This document shows, piece after piece, positions 11,632 to 23,168 of a DNA stretch of 64,000 nt. Position numbers and translations under genes: made by a program. This DNA is from Ciborinia camelliae (Eukaryota; Ascomycota; Leotiomycetes; Helotiales; Sclerotiniaceae), in contig JANPYM010000003.1 in assembly GCA_025890175.1 (NCBI GenBank), positions 3,489,437 to 3,553,436 on the forward strand, given 5' to 3'. Each line of letters starts with the position of its first letter. Within the stretch, counting starts at the first letter, position 1. The notes below the pieces were generated by a model. The model saw only the letters and a list, made by a program, of their open reading frames with translations. It was not told the origin of the DNA and did no database searches.

Positions 11632-14600
11632 TCAAGTAGTTAGCAACGGCGCCGCAATATAAAGATCATCAAACTTCTTTCCCAACCTTTCAGGCATCTT
11701 CCACTTTGATATTTTATCCCCCCATGCAAAAGCCGATTTAAACATCGTCACAAAGTCCTCTTGCGCCGGTAATCCCATCACTGGCTTCTCCCAGTAGTCA
11801 TGTACATCTTTCCACTGCTTCTCCCCAGGAGCGGGTTTCGTGGGTATCCAATCAGGATGTGCGTCTTTGAAATCTGGGAACGGCTTTTCGGCTTGAAGAC
11901 TGACTAATGACGCATCTTCGATGTTGAAGGCGGGAAATGGATCAGCTGCGATAATGGGGGGAGGCGCGATGAAGAGTACTCCCATCATTTGGGGGGTCCC
12001 TTCGGAGTCGGCGTTGAGTAGGTCGGAGATGTGGTTATTGCCGCCGGTAGGATCGGTGGAGGACGAGTCTGGAGGTCGATTGTTAGATCAAGTCTACGGA
12101 AGGTTTGGTTTTGATTATACTTACATTTTTGCCAAAGGGCAGTTGGAACTTGCTTTATGTGTCTTTCCATACGCCATCCTTCCTCTTCCTCTTCCATGTC
12201 CAATGAGGTTGGATCTTGTTCAATTGTCACTGCGAGGTTAGATGTCAATGCCTGGGTTAGCTTCGTCGGTTTGCCGTAGACGTCGTATGGAGAATCTAGC
12301 GTCTTTTCGGTTACATCGGTCAAAGTTGCCGATTTTATCGCTATTTTGCATGCTACCACGAAGGAAAAGCTACCTCCACGAACAGTCCAGATCTCATTCT
12401 GTTCCCTCTCTGGTATTTCACTCTCGTTGAGCATCCCGGATTGGACAAGGAATAAATGACCTTGATTCTTGGGAGGCTTGAATGGTTCCTGAGACACCGA
12501 AGCGCTTTGTAGTTCGAGAGATGGTGTATCACCGAGTTGGAGCACCAAATCGTAGAAATCAATGAGCGAAAGAGGGTCTCCTTCATCCTCGCTATCGCCA
12601 AAACTGATGGTAAATGATACAACCCAGAGACTAACATGAACACTACCAGCAACCGGTGGTCCCCAAAGGGTGAGGTCCGCTCCAATTTCGACGGAGATGT
12701 GGGTATGGATGAACAAGATGTCAATATTGACTCTGACTCCGATGGAAATGCCCCCCGTGGCGATGAAGTGGAAGGGCTTATAGTTGATCAAGAAGTCAGC
12801 AAATGCATCAAACCAGGCTTCTATTGGTCCGGAAGAGAACGATGCATGGAGACGACCCCCAGCCATGCAGGCCTTGGGAGTTATTGCGAAATAGGCCTGC
12901 CCAGAAAAGCTAAGACTGCTCCCTAGAGACCAGCTGATACCTAGACGAGGCGGATTGGGATAGCCATCTGGGACCTTGAATGCTTGATGATAACCTCCCA
13001 GAGTGAAGACAAAATCCCCAGTCTTGCTCTTGTCGCAATGTGGAGCTTCAAACCAGTAATAAAGACCAAAGCCTCCAGTCAAGTGACAATCTGGGTGCAA
13101 GACATATGAGCTAGGCGAGAGTTGAGCTTCAGCCTTAAACACCCCGGTATCAAAGTCGACCATGACTAGAATACCCAACTCGATATGCGAAAACTTCGCT
13201 TTCGCTTTCAGCGATGGAATGTCCCCAGTCGCCACTGCGACAATGCTCAGCTTAATCGAAGTGCCAAACTGCACCATCGCCACTGCATCGAGTGAAATCA
13301 TCTCAAAAGCGCTGACTTTGAGCCCTACCGCAGCCCAATACGTATCATCCATAGGACTGAACCATCCCCCAGGCTTGGTCAGATCCTCCAGCGCCTTCAG
13401 TGCATCGTTGCCGGGAACACTTTTCGAAGCCACAAATGGAAATTCTACAACTTTGTCTATTGCTGGCATCTTGACATCTGATTTATATCCAAATCCCCCA
13501 GTAACTCCCGAAATCTCGGCAAATTCCAGAGTCAATAAAGGTCCATCTAGCTTCATGAAGATGAAGACCGAATTAAATTTATTTCCTGTCGGCCCGATAG
13601 CGTTACCATAGAATCCAGCCGCGGTGAATTGCCATGGGACAAATCCGATAATGAGACCACCTGCAAAGTATTCAAGGTCTTCTTGAACTCCATGCCTGAT
13701 TATGCCACCAATTATCAAAGGATCTTTGTCATATAGCGCCGATAATCCTTCTAGGCCTGGCCAAATCTCTGGGGGTTGGTCTATTCGTTTCAATGCAACG
13801 TTGATGCTGAAGCCGAGCAGCGAGAAATTTAGCGGCCCTAAATCCATTGTGGCATCAAATTTGATGACAAGTTTTCCAGACGCCCATTTGAGACCAACAT
13901 TACTAAACGTGAGTGGACCCGTTTTCTTTTTGAGTGGCGCCTCGGCGCCAGTTCCACTGTCCTCTTCTTCGTTCTCTCTAGCATCCAGAGACTTTTTAGC
14001 TGATTTCTTGAAGCAATAATCAAGAACGCATATTTTACCACCTGTTGGTTTGTTGGCAATGATGAAGAAATGAGAGCCTGCGGAAACGAGAACGTCCTCG
14101 GGCTTCTGTTCTTTGAATTTATCGTTGAAAACCAGGCTATCCGCCAGAGAAGCATTGATGTTGGTTATTTCTTTGCGACTGAGGCCTGGAGTCTTTTTGT
14201 CCAGCGCAGTCTCATCTTGTACCCATGTATAGGAGACTTCATCTAGAGGTTGATCGATATGTCCGATAAGAGGAATGTCCAAATCCAGTTTACCGATGGG
14301 ATTGATGGCCACTTTGAGTAATCTCTTCGATGGCAGTGTGTCCAACCAATCAGCGCCATGATATTGGACGAAAACAACTTCAATCGGGCCAACATTAACC
14401 TCTGCAGTGAACAGGAAGGATTCAGCCACAGCTGTGTTGGATTTAGCTTTAGCTTTCTCTTTAGCGACTTTGATGTTGAGTGTTCCACTTTTGCTGCTGA
14501 AGGGCATATCAGCCAGGAACGCAGGAATATCAAGCTGGTCGTCATTTAGAATGCTCTTTATTACATCTCCAATCGTAGCTTCAGCGTCAGTGGGATGCAG

Positions 14601-16596
14601 TTTAGCGCTAAACTTCCAGGTATCTTCATAAACGAAATCAAGTTCGAGTGTAAGACTAGCTATGAGAAGTGTGCCGTTAATCTTAAATGAACTTCCAACC
14701 GAAGTGACCGCGACGTTGCTCTTTTTGTAGCTGTACTCCAATTCCAGCTTATCAAGTGAGATAGACTCAATCAAGGGCATGACATGTTGTGCTGATGAAG
14801 TGTCAAAAAACTCAGCAAGAGTTGAAGCATACAGGCCGTTTATCGACCCCTTCAATCCCCAGGTTTTAGCTTTGGAGTCATAGTCTAATTGTCCCTGTAT
14901 AGTAGCAGGGTCTTTATGCTTGGATGCTACACTAGGGCGAAGACCGGCGAGAATTTTGAACTGTAGCGTGAAGCTCGAAGCAGGACTCCAAGTGTAACTG
15001 AAAGCCAATCGTAGAAGGCCAAGATAGGGCTGAGGAAGGTCACCGGGTTCCGCACCGCTAGAGGCTTTCACTGTTGCCCTGATGGCAAAATTCTTGTCCG
15101 AGACAGATATATAAGCCTCGGTTATATCCGTGGGAATGTAGTTGGGAAGATTGTCGACAGTCTCGCCACCAGGTATAATCTTCAACAACTTGATGCGATC
15201 TGCCGGGTCCTCCGTGATGGGTTTTAGTTCAGTCCATGGTTCATAAGTTGGACTAGTAGTCTTAGTAACGTCAAACCCTGTAAAAATAAGCACAATACTT
15301 GAACTTGTACGATATTTGTATCTTACCGGTCCAAAGTTGTCCTATTAAAGAACCTAAGCCGCCTATTGTTGCCGTCCAGGAATAAGTAATTAGAAATACC
15401 ACCGTCTGGACAGAGTCGTGATCCTGTCCAAAGGTCGCCGGTACTTCGATATCGACCCTAAAATCGGACACTTCGGTTGCAGGATATGCCGCATCGCCAA
15501 GTGCAAGACCGATGGTGATGCGTCGTAGCTTGATTGCATCCTTTTTGAATGCTCCGCTATCTTCGAGAATCTGATGAACGTCCAAACTTGCTCCTGTGAA
15601 TCCAGCAATCCATGACAACATAGATGCCAATGATTCAAGAGTAGGTTCCAGTATGATTTTGATTGATGTCTGAAGCCACAAAATCGCAGCTTTCATTTCA
15701 GACTTTTCAGAGCCCACTAGAACTGTGGTGTAGAAGATAATTTGTCCTGCATTGATGGGTACTTGAGCTGTGCTTGTATCCATTGCCCCTAGAACCCTCT
15801 TACAAACTATGTTTGCATCTTTGATAATGAGGTCTGGAATGATGTTCAATTCATTCTGCAGATTCTCCAGCGTAGTCAGTTCGAATTGCGTTCGAAACGT
15901 GGTCTCAAAATGGTTCGCAGGACGGAACCACAAGGCATTGCGATTATCTTTTGCTGTGGACGCGTCCAATGTGACCTCCGTATCCAAAATAATAGCAGGA
16001 ATATAGCTGAGCATACTGGCCAGACCCGAATACGTGATAACTGCCCTGATAGTCGGCTCGATCGGTTTGAGTAAAGATTCATCTAACCCACAGTAAAGGG
16101 TAGTTCCATCAAGGCTGATACCACTTTCGGGAATCTGCTTTGAATCATCGCCAAAAGAAAATTCCAGGTCTTTCGTAGCAGAGCCGAATGGTAAAGCCCA
16201 TGGATTGGAGAAAGAGAAGTGAAAACTTTCGATCTTTTGCTGATTGTCGAATTTCAACGAAAACTTGTACCCTTCCTTCTTGTTATCGTTGAGTAAAGAA
16301 AACCACTCCACCAATCCATCACTGCTGTCGATTTCAACAATCAGGTTTGATTCTGTCGGTTCGGAGACCAAAGCGATGAAGCCGTATTTCAGCGCGCACA
16401 CAAAGTTGTCATGACTAGTTCCTGACTCAAGGTCAATGCCGTTGGTTCCAGGAACTTTCTCTGCCTTAGTCGACCAGATGTAGAACTTTTCATTCGGATC
16501 TTCGATTTGTCCCCTTAGAGTTAGAGACTTTAGAGAGAGAAAATGGGAGGTCTGGGAGGTCTGTGAGGTATCTTTGGACAAAATAGCTCTAGACAT
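11632..16596 (-). CDS. giant DUF6603-like protein
   Basis: Three exons: 15327-16596, 12125-15277 and 11632-12068. The introns are GTAAGA...TTACAG (49 nt) and GTAAGT...CTCCAG (56 nt), both phase 1, giving 1619 aa. The ATG at 16596 (MSRAILSKD) is the first real ATG. No signal peptide or clear transmembrane helix. The protein is mostly alternating hydrophobic/polar beta-type sequence. Residues about 890-1330 (from DLGPLNFSLLGFSINVAL through IIGGIIRHG, GLIIGFVPWQFTAAGFYG, LGGYHQAF and LTLWGPPVAGSVHVSLW to DPLSLIDFYDLVLQL) match what I know as DUF6603, found in bacteria and some fungi with no assigned function. The C-terminus carries short Pro-rich motifs around APPPIIAADPFPAF. It sits head-to-head with the 1373-aa gene, 655 bp apart. 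Function unknown; a structural or binding role is more likely than catalysis. Confidence 0.85.
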
Positions 16597-17251
16597 TTTG
16601 ACCGGCAAGTTGAATTTTGTTGAAGTTAACGATAGGCTTCATTTGAAAATGCCAAATACATACTCATTGTTATTTCCATTATCTCCACTTACTTCTCATA
16701 CGCGTGAATGTTCCCTTTCCCCTCACTTTGGGGTTGCATTTTCGGAACAGAGTCATCGTCATACAATAACATGTACTTCGATGATACACTGTTCCACCGC
16801 CGAATTCGGCATATCTTGAACATACGATACTTACATAACTGAGGACCAACACCACCTTAACCCGGGCCACGTCCTCCACTAAGCAAGGAACACATTATTG
16901 CAGGTTGAGGCGAGCGGTTATGCTGCGTTCCCTTCACTTCTCGCTGCATATCGTCCTGTTGTGTTGGTGACAGGGTCTGGCGGTCATGTCACCCGTGTAC
17001 ATGTGTATGCTGGTGTCCATTTGTATGCTCGTGTGCATTTGTATGATGGTGTGTATGTGTATGCTGGCGTACATGTAGATGAAGATGCAGTACACTGTAT
17101 CAGAGTACTATAATGATAGCTGATTAAGTTCCTTTCAGTTATTTGTCAAACATTCTTCTCAGTAGGTAGCTTTGATCACCTTAAATGCCTTCGTCAAGCT
17201 GACTCGCTTGAAAAAGTAACAAAATTTTCTCCCAGGAAGTAAACCATCACA
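16597..17251. promoter_or_regulatory. bidirectional promoter with 18-bp tandem repeat
   Basis: Shared upstream region of the DUF6603-like gene (-) and the 1373-aa gene (+). It contains five head-to-tail imperfect 18-bp units at 16995-17084 (consensus GTGTnCATnTGTATGcTG). Frame +2 through the array reads as a six-residue VHVYAG-type repeat, but that ORF lacks a convincing start and I treat it as non-coding. Confidence 0.6.
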
Positions 17252-20200
17252 ATGGCGACTGAACCCCTTCTTATACCATTGCAACTAAATGCATTCGCGC
17301 TGAACCCACCAGTCTGTGGTGAACTAGATGATCATGGGGCTCGCATTATCCCCGTCACGCAACCCAACTACACCTTTCTTCGCCTGGACAATTTCCTCAT
17401 TCAGAGTGATGTTCAAAGCCATGCAGATATGCACAATACAGCACCAGCAGACTTCAACAGCCGCATGACAGATCTTGGTCCCAACCCATCAAAGCCGCGA
17501 CGTAATCGCCATGGAATCTACGTGCATTGGATGTTACCACGTGCGTATCGCGATGGGTCGACTTCTACGGATACTGTTCCCGAGAAACGTCGTCGTGAAG
17601 AGCGTCAACGACGAGGTATGCCCATAGACGACAAGCGTGACCCAAATACCATCGCAAATACTCCCGATTATATCCAACCACCTTCACGGTGGATGGTCAT
17701 CCGCAAATTGGATTTGAACAGCATTAAACCGGAAGATGCGAAGGGCAAATTCAAAGAATACGAAGCTTGGGTCATCGAAAGCGATTACCGCTGGGAACTT
17801 GACGAGATACCCGATGATTTGGACCTTCAGATTGACATGTCGCCTTTTGTTGCTGCGCAGGCTGGAGCAGATCCCAATATTGAGCAACAGGCAGAGGTTT
17901 TTATTGGGCGGAAAACGCCTCTGGATGACTGGCCGCCAGAGCCTATGACTCGTGATCCAGCAAACATCAGTCTCTTACAGAGTAGTAACCAGCTATTTGC
18001 CGACATTCAACTGCACAATGGCAACGTGTTTAGCATATTGGACAACTTCCAATACGAGGACACGTCAGGCCCAAAATACCTTGACAGTGCTGTAAGCAGT
18101 TACTATTTGTTGGGCTGGCATTGGAACGATGCATCGGATTTTATGCACAGCCCCTACGGCGACTTTAAACACAAAGATAGAATTTCAGATCGCTTCATGG
18201 AATTTAAAGGCAGTTTGAGCCCCGAAATCGATGATTGGCTGAACAGCGGTGACCCCGTTCGTATCATTTGCCACGGAGCCATGTATAACGTGAAGTGGGA
18301 TCATGGAGAGAAACCAGAAGATATACCCGCCGACAAGTTTTCCCAAAGACTACAGGATCAAACAATTTCATGCATTTCTGTTGGAACCACCCCAATGAAT
18401 GCATTGATATCTTATTGTCAGGCCCGAAAAGGTACTGGTGCGGATCCGGAAGTGGTTGAGAAACTCCAAGAGGACATTCTTGCCATAGAGTCCCTCCTTT
18501 ACGCGCGTGATGATGGCGTCGAACAACAGCGACAAGCAAAAGATTCTGTTTACAACTGGAATTTCACACGAGCTCAGGGAGGCACTCACTACTTTATAGG
18601 TGGCGAAAACGTCAAAGGACAACCAACGCAGCCAGATCCGGAATCGATCAAGGTGTTGAAAGAGTTGAATGAATACCAGGTGCTCCTTGATTCCTGCAAT
18701 CGAACATGTCAACAGTATCGTTGGGACATGTTCTCTCTGTGGTGGAAGTATGTCAGTGATGTGAGCAATCAAGACCGTCACAAACAAGATCCCACCTTCA
18801 AAAACAAAACCACAGCACTCTATGAGCACATTATAGCATTGGAGAAACACATCAAAGAACTGCAGAGTCATATTAACAGTCTACTCCCTTCCAAAACCTC
18901 ACCCAATGAACTGAAACCGCTTGCAAACGCCAAGTCGGGGACAATGCCTTTTTTCTACAGCGGTCGAGATCCCACTCTCCTGGTTGGTGGCATTGATTCT
19001 GGTTGGCCATCCGACTATTTGGACAATGTGGCTGTCCGCTTACAATCCGAAGTTATCACATCGGATTTCATCCCTGATACATTGGCTGCGATTGCCAGAA
19101 GACTAGGGGATGTACTTCCTGATATGCTAGTATCACCGGGAACAGCACTAACGTCTGAATTCTTTGCATTGGAAGACACAAAGGAACCCGACCCTCCAGC
19201 AGGGAAGAGGTATCCCCAGTTCCATGACGAGGTGGACGGAAGATGGAGAGACCAGTGGGCAAATAAGCAGCCATGGTTTCCTCTCTACACTGAATGGGAA
19301 GTAGAATATACCCACGTGCCGTTCGAATACTGGTCAATCGATGAGCATACATCCCGTCTATCTGAGGGATCCCTGGTTCAATATGGAATCCACGTCCCAG
19401 ATGGTAAACCGTTGTATGAGGAACTAGGAGATGAAAAGAACCATGATATACGGGTGCTTTCAGGCCGCGCTTTGATACTCCCCCAGCCTAGTTTTTCGCT
19501 TTCCGCCAAAGTGAAGCAATTATTTGACGACACACCACCACAGATTCTAGATCAGTATTTAGACAAAAATCGTCGCACTGAATTACTAGATGGTTTAAAG
19601 AAACTATCATATCTGTCATCGCCACTGTCTGGGTTACTTCAGGGACTCGTCACTCTGTCTCAAGGCAGTCACATCAAACCAGAGAACAAGAAAGTCGATG
19701 AAACAGGCGACCATTCCTTCCCCATAAAGGCAGCCTTATTCCCTGATGCCGGTTTCACTGAGGATACTGTTGGTGCGATTGCGAACAACTCTGCATTGAC
19801 CCCATTCGCAGCTCTAGCAAACTTCGTCGATCCTAACCATTGTCCATTTAAGCCCGTCGCACATGGTCAGTTCAGGTTCCGAAAACTCAATATTATTGAT
19901 CGATTTGGTCAGGCGCTGGTCTCGATCGACCCACAACCGCATGTAGAAGGCCCCCCACCTCTGTATCCAAACATTGGCCACTTCTATGAGCCACAGTTGA
20001 TCAAAGACACTGGGGATGCTGATACAGTGATCAAGAGCCCCCCAGCACATTGTGAGTTTATTCAGCTGCCGCCTCAGATCAATCAAGATGCCCGTCTCAA
20101 TGCTTCATTTGTGAAGCGTGCCGCCGATGATCCTGATCCACCAAAAATTGAGAGCCCAGCATATTGGAGGCCCGCTACAGAGTGGGAAAATCCAATCTGG

Positions 20201-21373
20201 GGATGGATAGTAGCTAACTATGCCGACTATGGAATCCAGCTATTTCTTCCCAACGGCACCTTTTACCGTGAGGTGCGCATTGGTGGGCCAAACGGGGCAC
20301 TTGCAGGACCTAAATGGATGCCATTTGGTCCTGATACCCTCGACCCCCCAGTAGACTCGCCGCAACTAGATGCTCTTGTCGATAAACTTGCTGATGCTCA
20401 ATATCTGGAAGGGTTTTGGAAGCTGATAACAGTTGCTTTGGATAAATTGCCCGCAGCGCCAAGCGTCTATGCGCAGTATTTAAACTCAATTGTCGGAAAG
20501 CCTCTGGCACTTGTCAACATGGGCTGGTCGTTAGAAGTGGCAGGTCCACAGTTGGTGAATCAATCGACAAATGCCGAGGTAAAGAATCCAGAACGATGGT
20601 TGTTACCAGATCCCGAAAAACCACAGCGTCCATTTTACACATTCCAGGTGAAGCTAGGAGATAAAGAGCGCGAATACGACGGATTGGTTGGTTATTTTGA
20701 CGTGGATGAAGCTCTACATCCAGGAACAGAGCTTGACCTCCGAGTGATTCATACATATTTTGCTCCGCCCGAACCAGAGACTCCCAACGATCCTAGGCAT
20801 CTTTTGACGACAGACAGCTATCCACAATTGACGCCATTCTGGGATCCTCCGTTCCCTCAAACTCCACCATATGACAAGCCCGTCTCTGCAGAGGAATATA
20901 TCAGTCAGCGCAACAATCATTTGCATGTCTATGGTGCCATTGTCGATCCTTTCACTGCTGTCAATGCCTATTCTTCGTTCTTGCCGACACAGTCTCTTGA
21001 ACTACCTTCATGGACATGGCAGGAAGCTATGAACACTATGACAGCATTCTTCTATTCGGGGCCACTCACTATCATCGATGATGTGAAGCTGTATGACCCC
21101 AGTCGTAAGCTGACTACTGCAAATATGAAGGACCGTCCCCCGGTAAATTTGCCTATTCCATCTCTCGGAACGGGGGAATGGAATTGGTTGCAGCCATATG
21201 TCGACCCGGAGGAGAAGAATCCGGATACCAGTGTACCAGTGTTCAATTCGTACGGAGTGGAAAAAAAGGGTGATAGTCTTAAACCGGGTTTTGAGAAAGG
21301 TCCGTACACTGCGATTGAAGGGTTCCTGCAGTTACGGCAGCCAATTATGGTGGAGAACCCTGATCAGCCATAA
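17252..21373 (+). CDS. 1373-aa intronless protein of unknown function, partner of the DUF6603-like gene
   Basis: One uninterrupted ORF from an ATG in strong context (CACAATGGC). No signal peptide or transmembrane helix. Recognisable blocks: N-terminal PVTQPNYTFLRLDNFLIQSDV followed by DMHNTAPADFNSRMTDLG and RRNRHGIYVHWMLPRAYR; a mid-protein helical region with heptads near residues 525-550 (ALEKHIKELQSHINSLL); HVPFEYWSIDEH; GALAGPKWMPFGP; and a C-terminal NYADYGIQLFLPNG region. I know no named domain for these. From memory, unnamed bacterial proteins share the N-terminal layout and lie beside DUF6603 proteins, but I cannot verify it. A 4.1-kb gene without introns is unusual here. It diverges from the DUF6603-like gene, so co-regulation is likely. 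Real gene: high confidence; function: none assigned. Confidence 0.85.
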   Translation: MATEPLLIPLQLNAFALNPPVCGELDDHGARIIPVTQPNYTFLRLDNFLIQSDVQSHADMHNTAPADFNSRMTDLGPNPSKPRRNRHGIYVHWMLPRAYRDGSTSTDTVPEKRRREERQRRGMPIDDKRDPNTIANTPDYIQPPSRWMVIRKLDLNSIKPEDAKGKFKEYEAWVIESDYRWELDEIPDDLDLQIDMSPFVAAQAGADPNIEQQAEVFIGRKTPLDDWPPEPMTRDPANISLLQSSNQLFADIQLHNGNVFSILDNFQYEDTSGPKYLDSAVSSYYLLGWHWNDASDFMHSPYGDFKHKDRISDRFMEFKGSLSPEIDDWLNSGDPVRIICHGAMYNVKWDHGEKPEDIPADKFSQRLQDQTISCISVGTTPMNALISYCQARKGTGADPEVVEKLQEDILAIESLLYARDDGVEQQRQAKDSVYNWNFTRAQGGTHYFIGGENVKGQPTQPDPESIKVLKELNEYQVLLDSCNRTCQQYRWDMFSLWWKYVSDVSNQDRHKQDPTFKNKTTALYEHIIALEKHIKELQSHINSLLPSKTSPNELKPLANAKSGTMPFFYSGRDPTLLVGGIDSGWPSDYLDNVAVRLQSEVITSDFIPDTLAAIARRLGDVLPDMLVSPGTALTSEFFALEDTKEPDPPAGKRYPQFHDEVDGRWRDQWANKQPWFPLYTEWEVEYTHVPFEYWSIDEHTSRLSEGSLVQYGIHVPDGKPLYEELGDEKNHDIRVLSGRALILPQPSFSLSAKVKQLFDDTPPQILDQYLDKNRRTELLDGLKKLSYLSSPLSGLLQGLVTLSQGSHIKPENKKVDETGDHSFPIKAALFPDAGFTEDTVGAIANNSALTPFAALANFVDPNHCPFKPVAHGQFRFRKLNIIDRFGQALVSIDPQPHVEGPPPLYPNIGHFYEPQLIKDTGDADTVIKSPPAHCEFIQLPPQINQDARLNASFVKRAADDPDPPKIESPAYWRPATEWENPIWGWIVANYADYGIQLFLPNGTFYREVRIGGPNGALAGPKWMPFGPDTLDPPVDSPQLDALVDKLADAQYLEGFWKLITVALDKLPAAPSVYAQYLNSIVGKPLALVNMGWSLEVAGPQLVNQSTNAEVKNPERWLLPDPEKPQRPFYTFQVKLGDKEREYDGLVGYFDVDEALHPGTELDLRVIHTYFAPPEPETPNDPRHLLTTDSYPQLTPFWDPPFPQTPPYDKPVSAEEYISQRNNHLHVYGAIVDPFTAVNAYSSFLPTQSLELPSWTWQEAMNTMTAFFYSGPLTIIDDVKLYDPSRKLTTANMKDRPPVNLPIPSLGTGEWNWLQPYVDPEEKNPDTSVPVFNSYGVEKKGDSLKPGFEKGPYTAIEGFLQLRQPIMVENPDQP

Positions 21374-22174
21374 AGCCACCTATATAGCCACAATAACCAT
21401 GGCCATGCTTCAACAGATTTAGCAGGTGGTATGACCATTCAGATCGGATTTTGGTGGAAATGCAAATTTTTTCAGGGTATGAATGGCCCAAACAAGATGT
21501 ATCTAAAGTTATATTCAAGCATATCATGGTGAAAATGGAAGTAATCCTTGACTGTTAACATGAGAATGTGATAGGCTGTCGTGTTGTCGCTGTAGAGGCC
21601 TTACGAGGTAGTCAGCGATGTTGTCTTAGATGATTACGTAAGAACCCCTCAATTTAAACTCATTGTGGCTGCCGTCTTCAGATCACACACATTCAATCAC
21701 AAAAGCACACCTGCGCATTTTTTCTTGCCTTGCAACTTGACGCGAATATATTCAAGCACAATTTGATGAACACATGTTTTGCCGAAGGAATAGTCATTCT
21801 TATCCAGGGGTTACAATGGTCCGGGCTGGAGACTACTGTCCAGTAATAAGAGATTCTTGATTGTTGACTCTATTCAATACATTGGATGTACTCTAGATAT
21901 TGACCTTTATTGATAGATTGAATCTATTTGGATCAATAGACCCCATACAAAGATACACACATTTTTGAACGTTAACAACTTTTAGATTTGGACTGGAGTC
22001 CGAAATATTAAATCTTTTGGTCCTATCGAATCAAAACGAAGTAGTTATCCATCAAGAAGCTCTGTTGAAGAGCATATTTCATTTTCAACTGGCTACTCAC
22101 AGTAGCGAGATACGGAGACATGATAAATCATCCACTCATCAAAAATTAAATTAAGAAACAAAGTCCTGTGCCTT
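21374..22174. other. intergenic between convergent cluster genes
   Basis: No coding region supported. AT-rich 3' flanks of the 1373-aa gene and of the minus-strand lectin-like gene. No repeat of note. Confidence 0.5.
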
Positions 22175-23168
22175 TCATTCGATACATGACATCCTGAGGG
22201 GAATCGGGTCTCGCAGATGCTTGAACTTCGGAGTTTGTTGAACTCCAATCAAAGACGTCTTATCCTCGACATAAAACACGTGGTTCACCTCGTTTGCAAT
22301 GGTTGCCGAAACCTTCGAACCCAATAAAACTTTCGTCGCTCCTGGAACTTCCAAACTAGGCCCCCACTTATTATCTTCCTTAACGATGCGGCGGATCTCG
22401 AGTGTATCCAAGACGAAATAGAGAAAAACCTTGTTGGTATCTTTCTCACACGTGACGGCAATGGGGGTTCCATCCTGGGCGCCGGTGGCGTTTTTGATCG
22501 GCGTGTCTGAAGGATATGAGTTTGATGGTGTGAAAGATGTTGGGAAGAACTTACCATATGTCGTGCTACAATTATACTCGTAAAGTTGTTTGTTCTTCAA
22601 GCCCTGGTAAAGAACGAATCTGTCACTGCCAATACAGTAGGCCGCCAAGCAAGATCCCGGAATAATATCACTGGTATCGGGAAGCTCAGAGCTGGTCCGG
22701 GTCGAATAGCTGTAGTCACGGACCTTGATTTTGGCGTCGTCGGAACCGCTGTAGATGGTTAACATTGGCTTGTCATGTTTATGATACTACCTACTTGAGA
22801 TAATAAACATGGAGGTCGTCTACTGTGGCAGTAGAGGCGATAGAAGTTCGATTGCTCTGAGTTGTTTCCAATGGCTCGTACGAAGGACTCAAAATCGACA
22901 CATCGTAAAGGACGTCAGTTTCTGGTTTCTCGGTGAGACCAAGAACAAGGTTTACACCTTCATAGTCACTACTGGTCAGATGGGACTGATCCACTATGAT
23001 TCCTTTGTTAGATTCTGGTCCGCCGGCAAAATCAAAATCAGGGTCTGGGCCCGATCTTTTTCCATTGCGTAGGAGAAGACCAAGGTTCATTAGGGTTGTA
23101 TTGTAATAGAGGTGGACACTGGCATGGTCTTCGACGGCTTTGTTCACGATTGAGGTAACGGCGGACAT
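22175..23168 (-). CDS. beta-propeller lectin-like protein (fucose-lectin type)
   Basis: Three exons: 22795-23168, 22555-22748 and 22175-22506. Introns are 46 nt (GTAGGT...CTACAG) and 48 nt (GTAAGT...TTCAG), giving 299 aa. Start MSAVTSIVNKAVED. There is no signal peptide, as in the cytosolic fungal fruit-body and spore lectins. Repeated blade-like units are visible: VHLYYNTTLMNLGLL, LHVYYLNGSDDAKIKVRDYSY, FVLYQGLKNKQLYEYN, VFLYFVLDTLEIRRIVKEDN followed by KWGPSLEVPG, and VNHVFYVEDKTSLIGV. This pattern (h-x-Y/F-Y-x...L-R-x-Y...W-G) and the length match six-bladed fungal fucose-specific lectins, though blades are diverged and the sugar-binding Arg/Glu/Trp set is not fully evident. It is head-to-head with the 1141-aa gene, inside the DUF6603 cluster. 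Carbohydrate binding is inference. Confidence 0.75.

Noticed and set aside
16898..17113. 71-codon ORF with VHVYAG-type repeats
   Set aside because: Translation of the 18-bp promoter repeat; no good start context or splice link to a gene.
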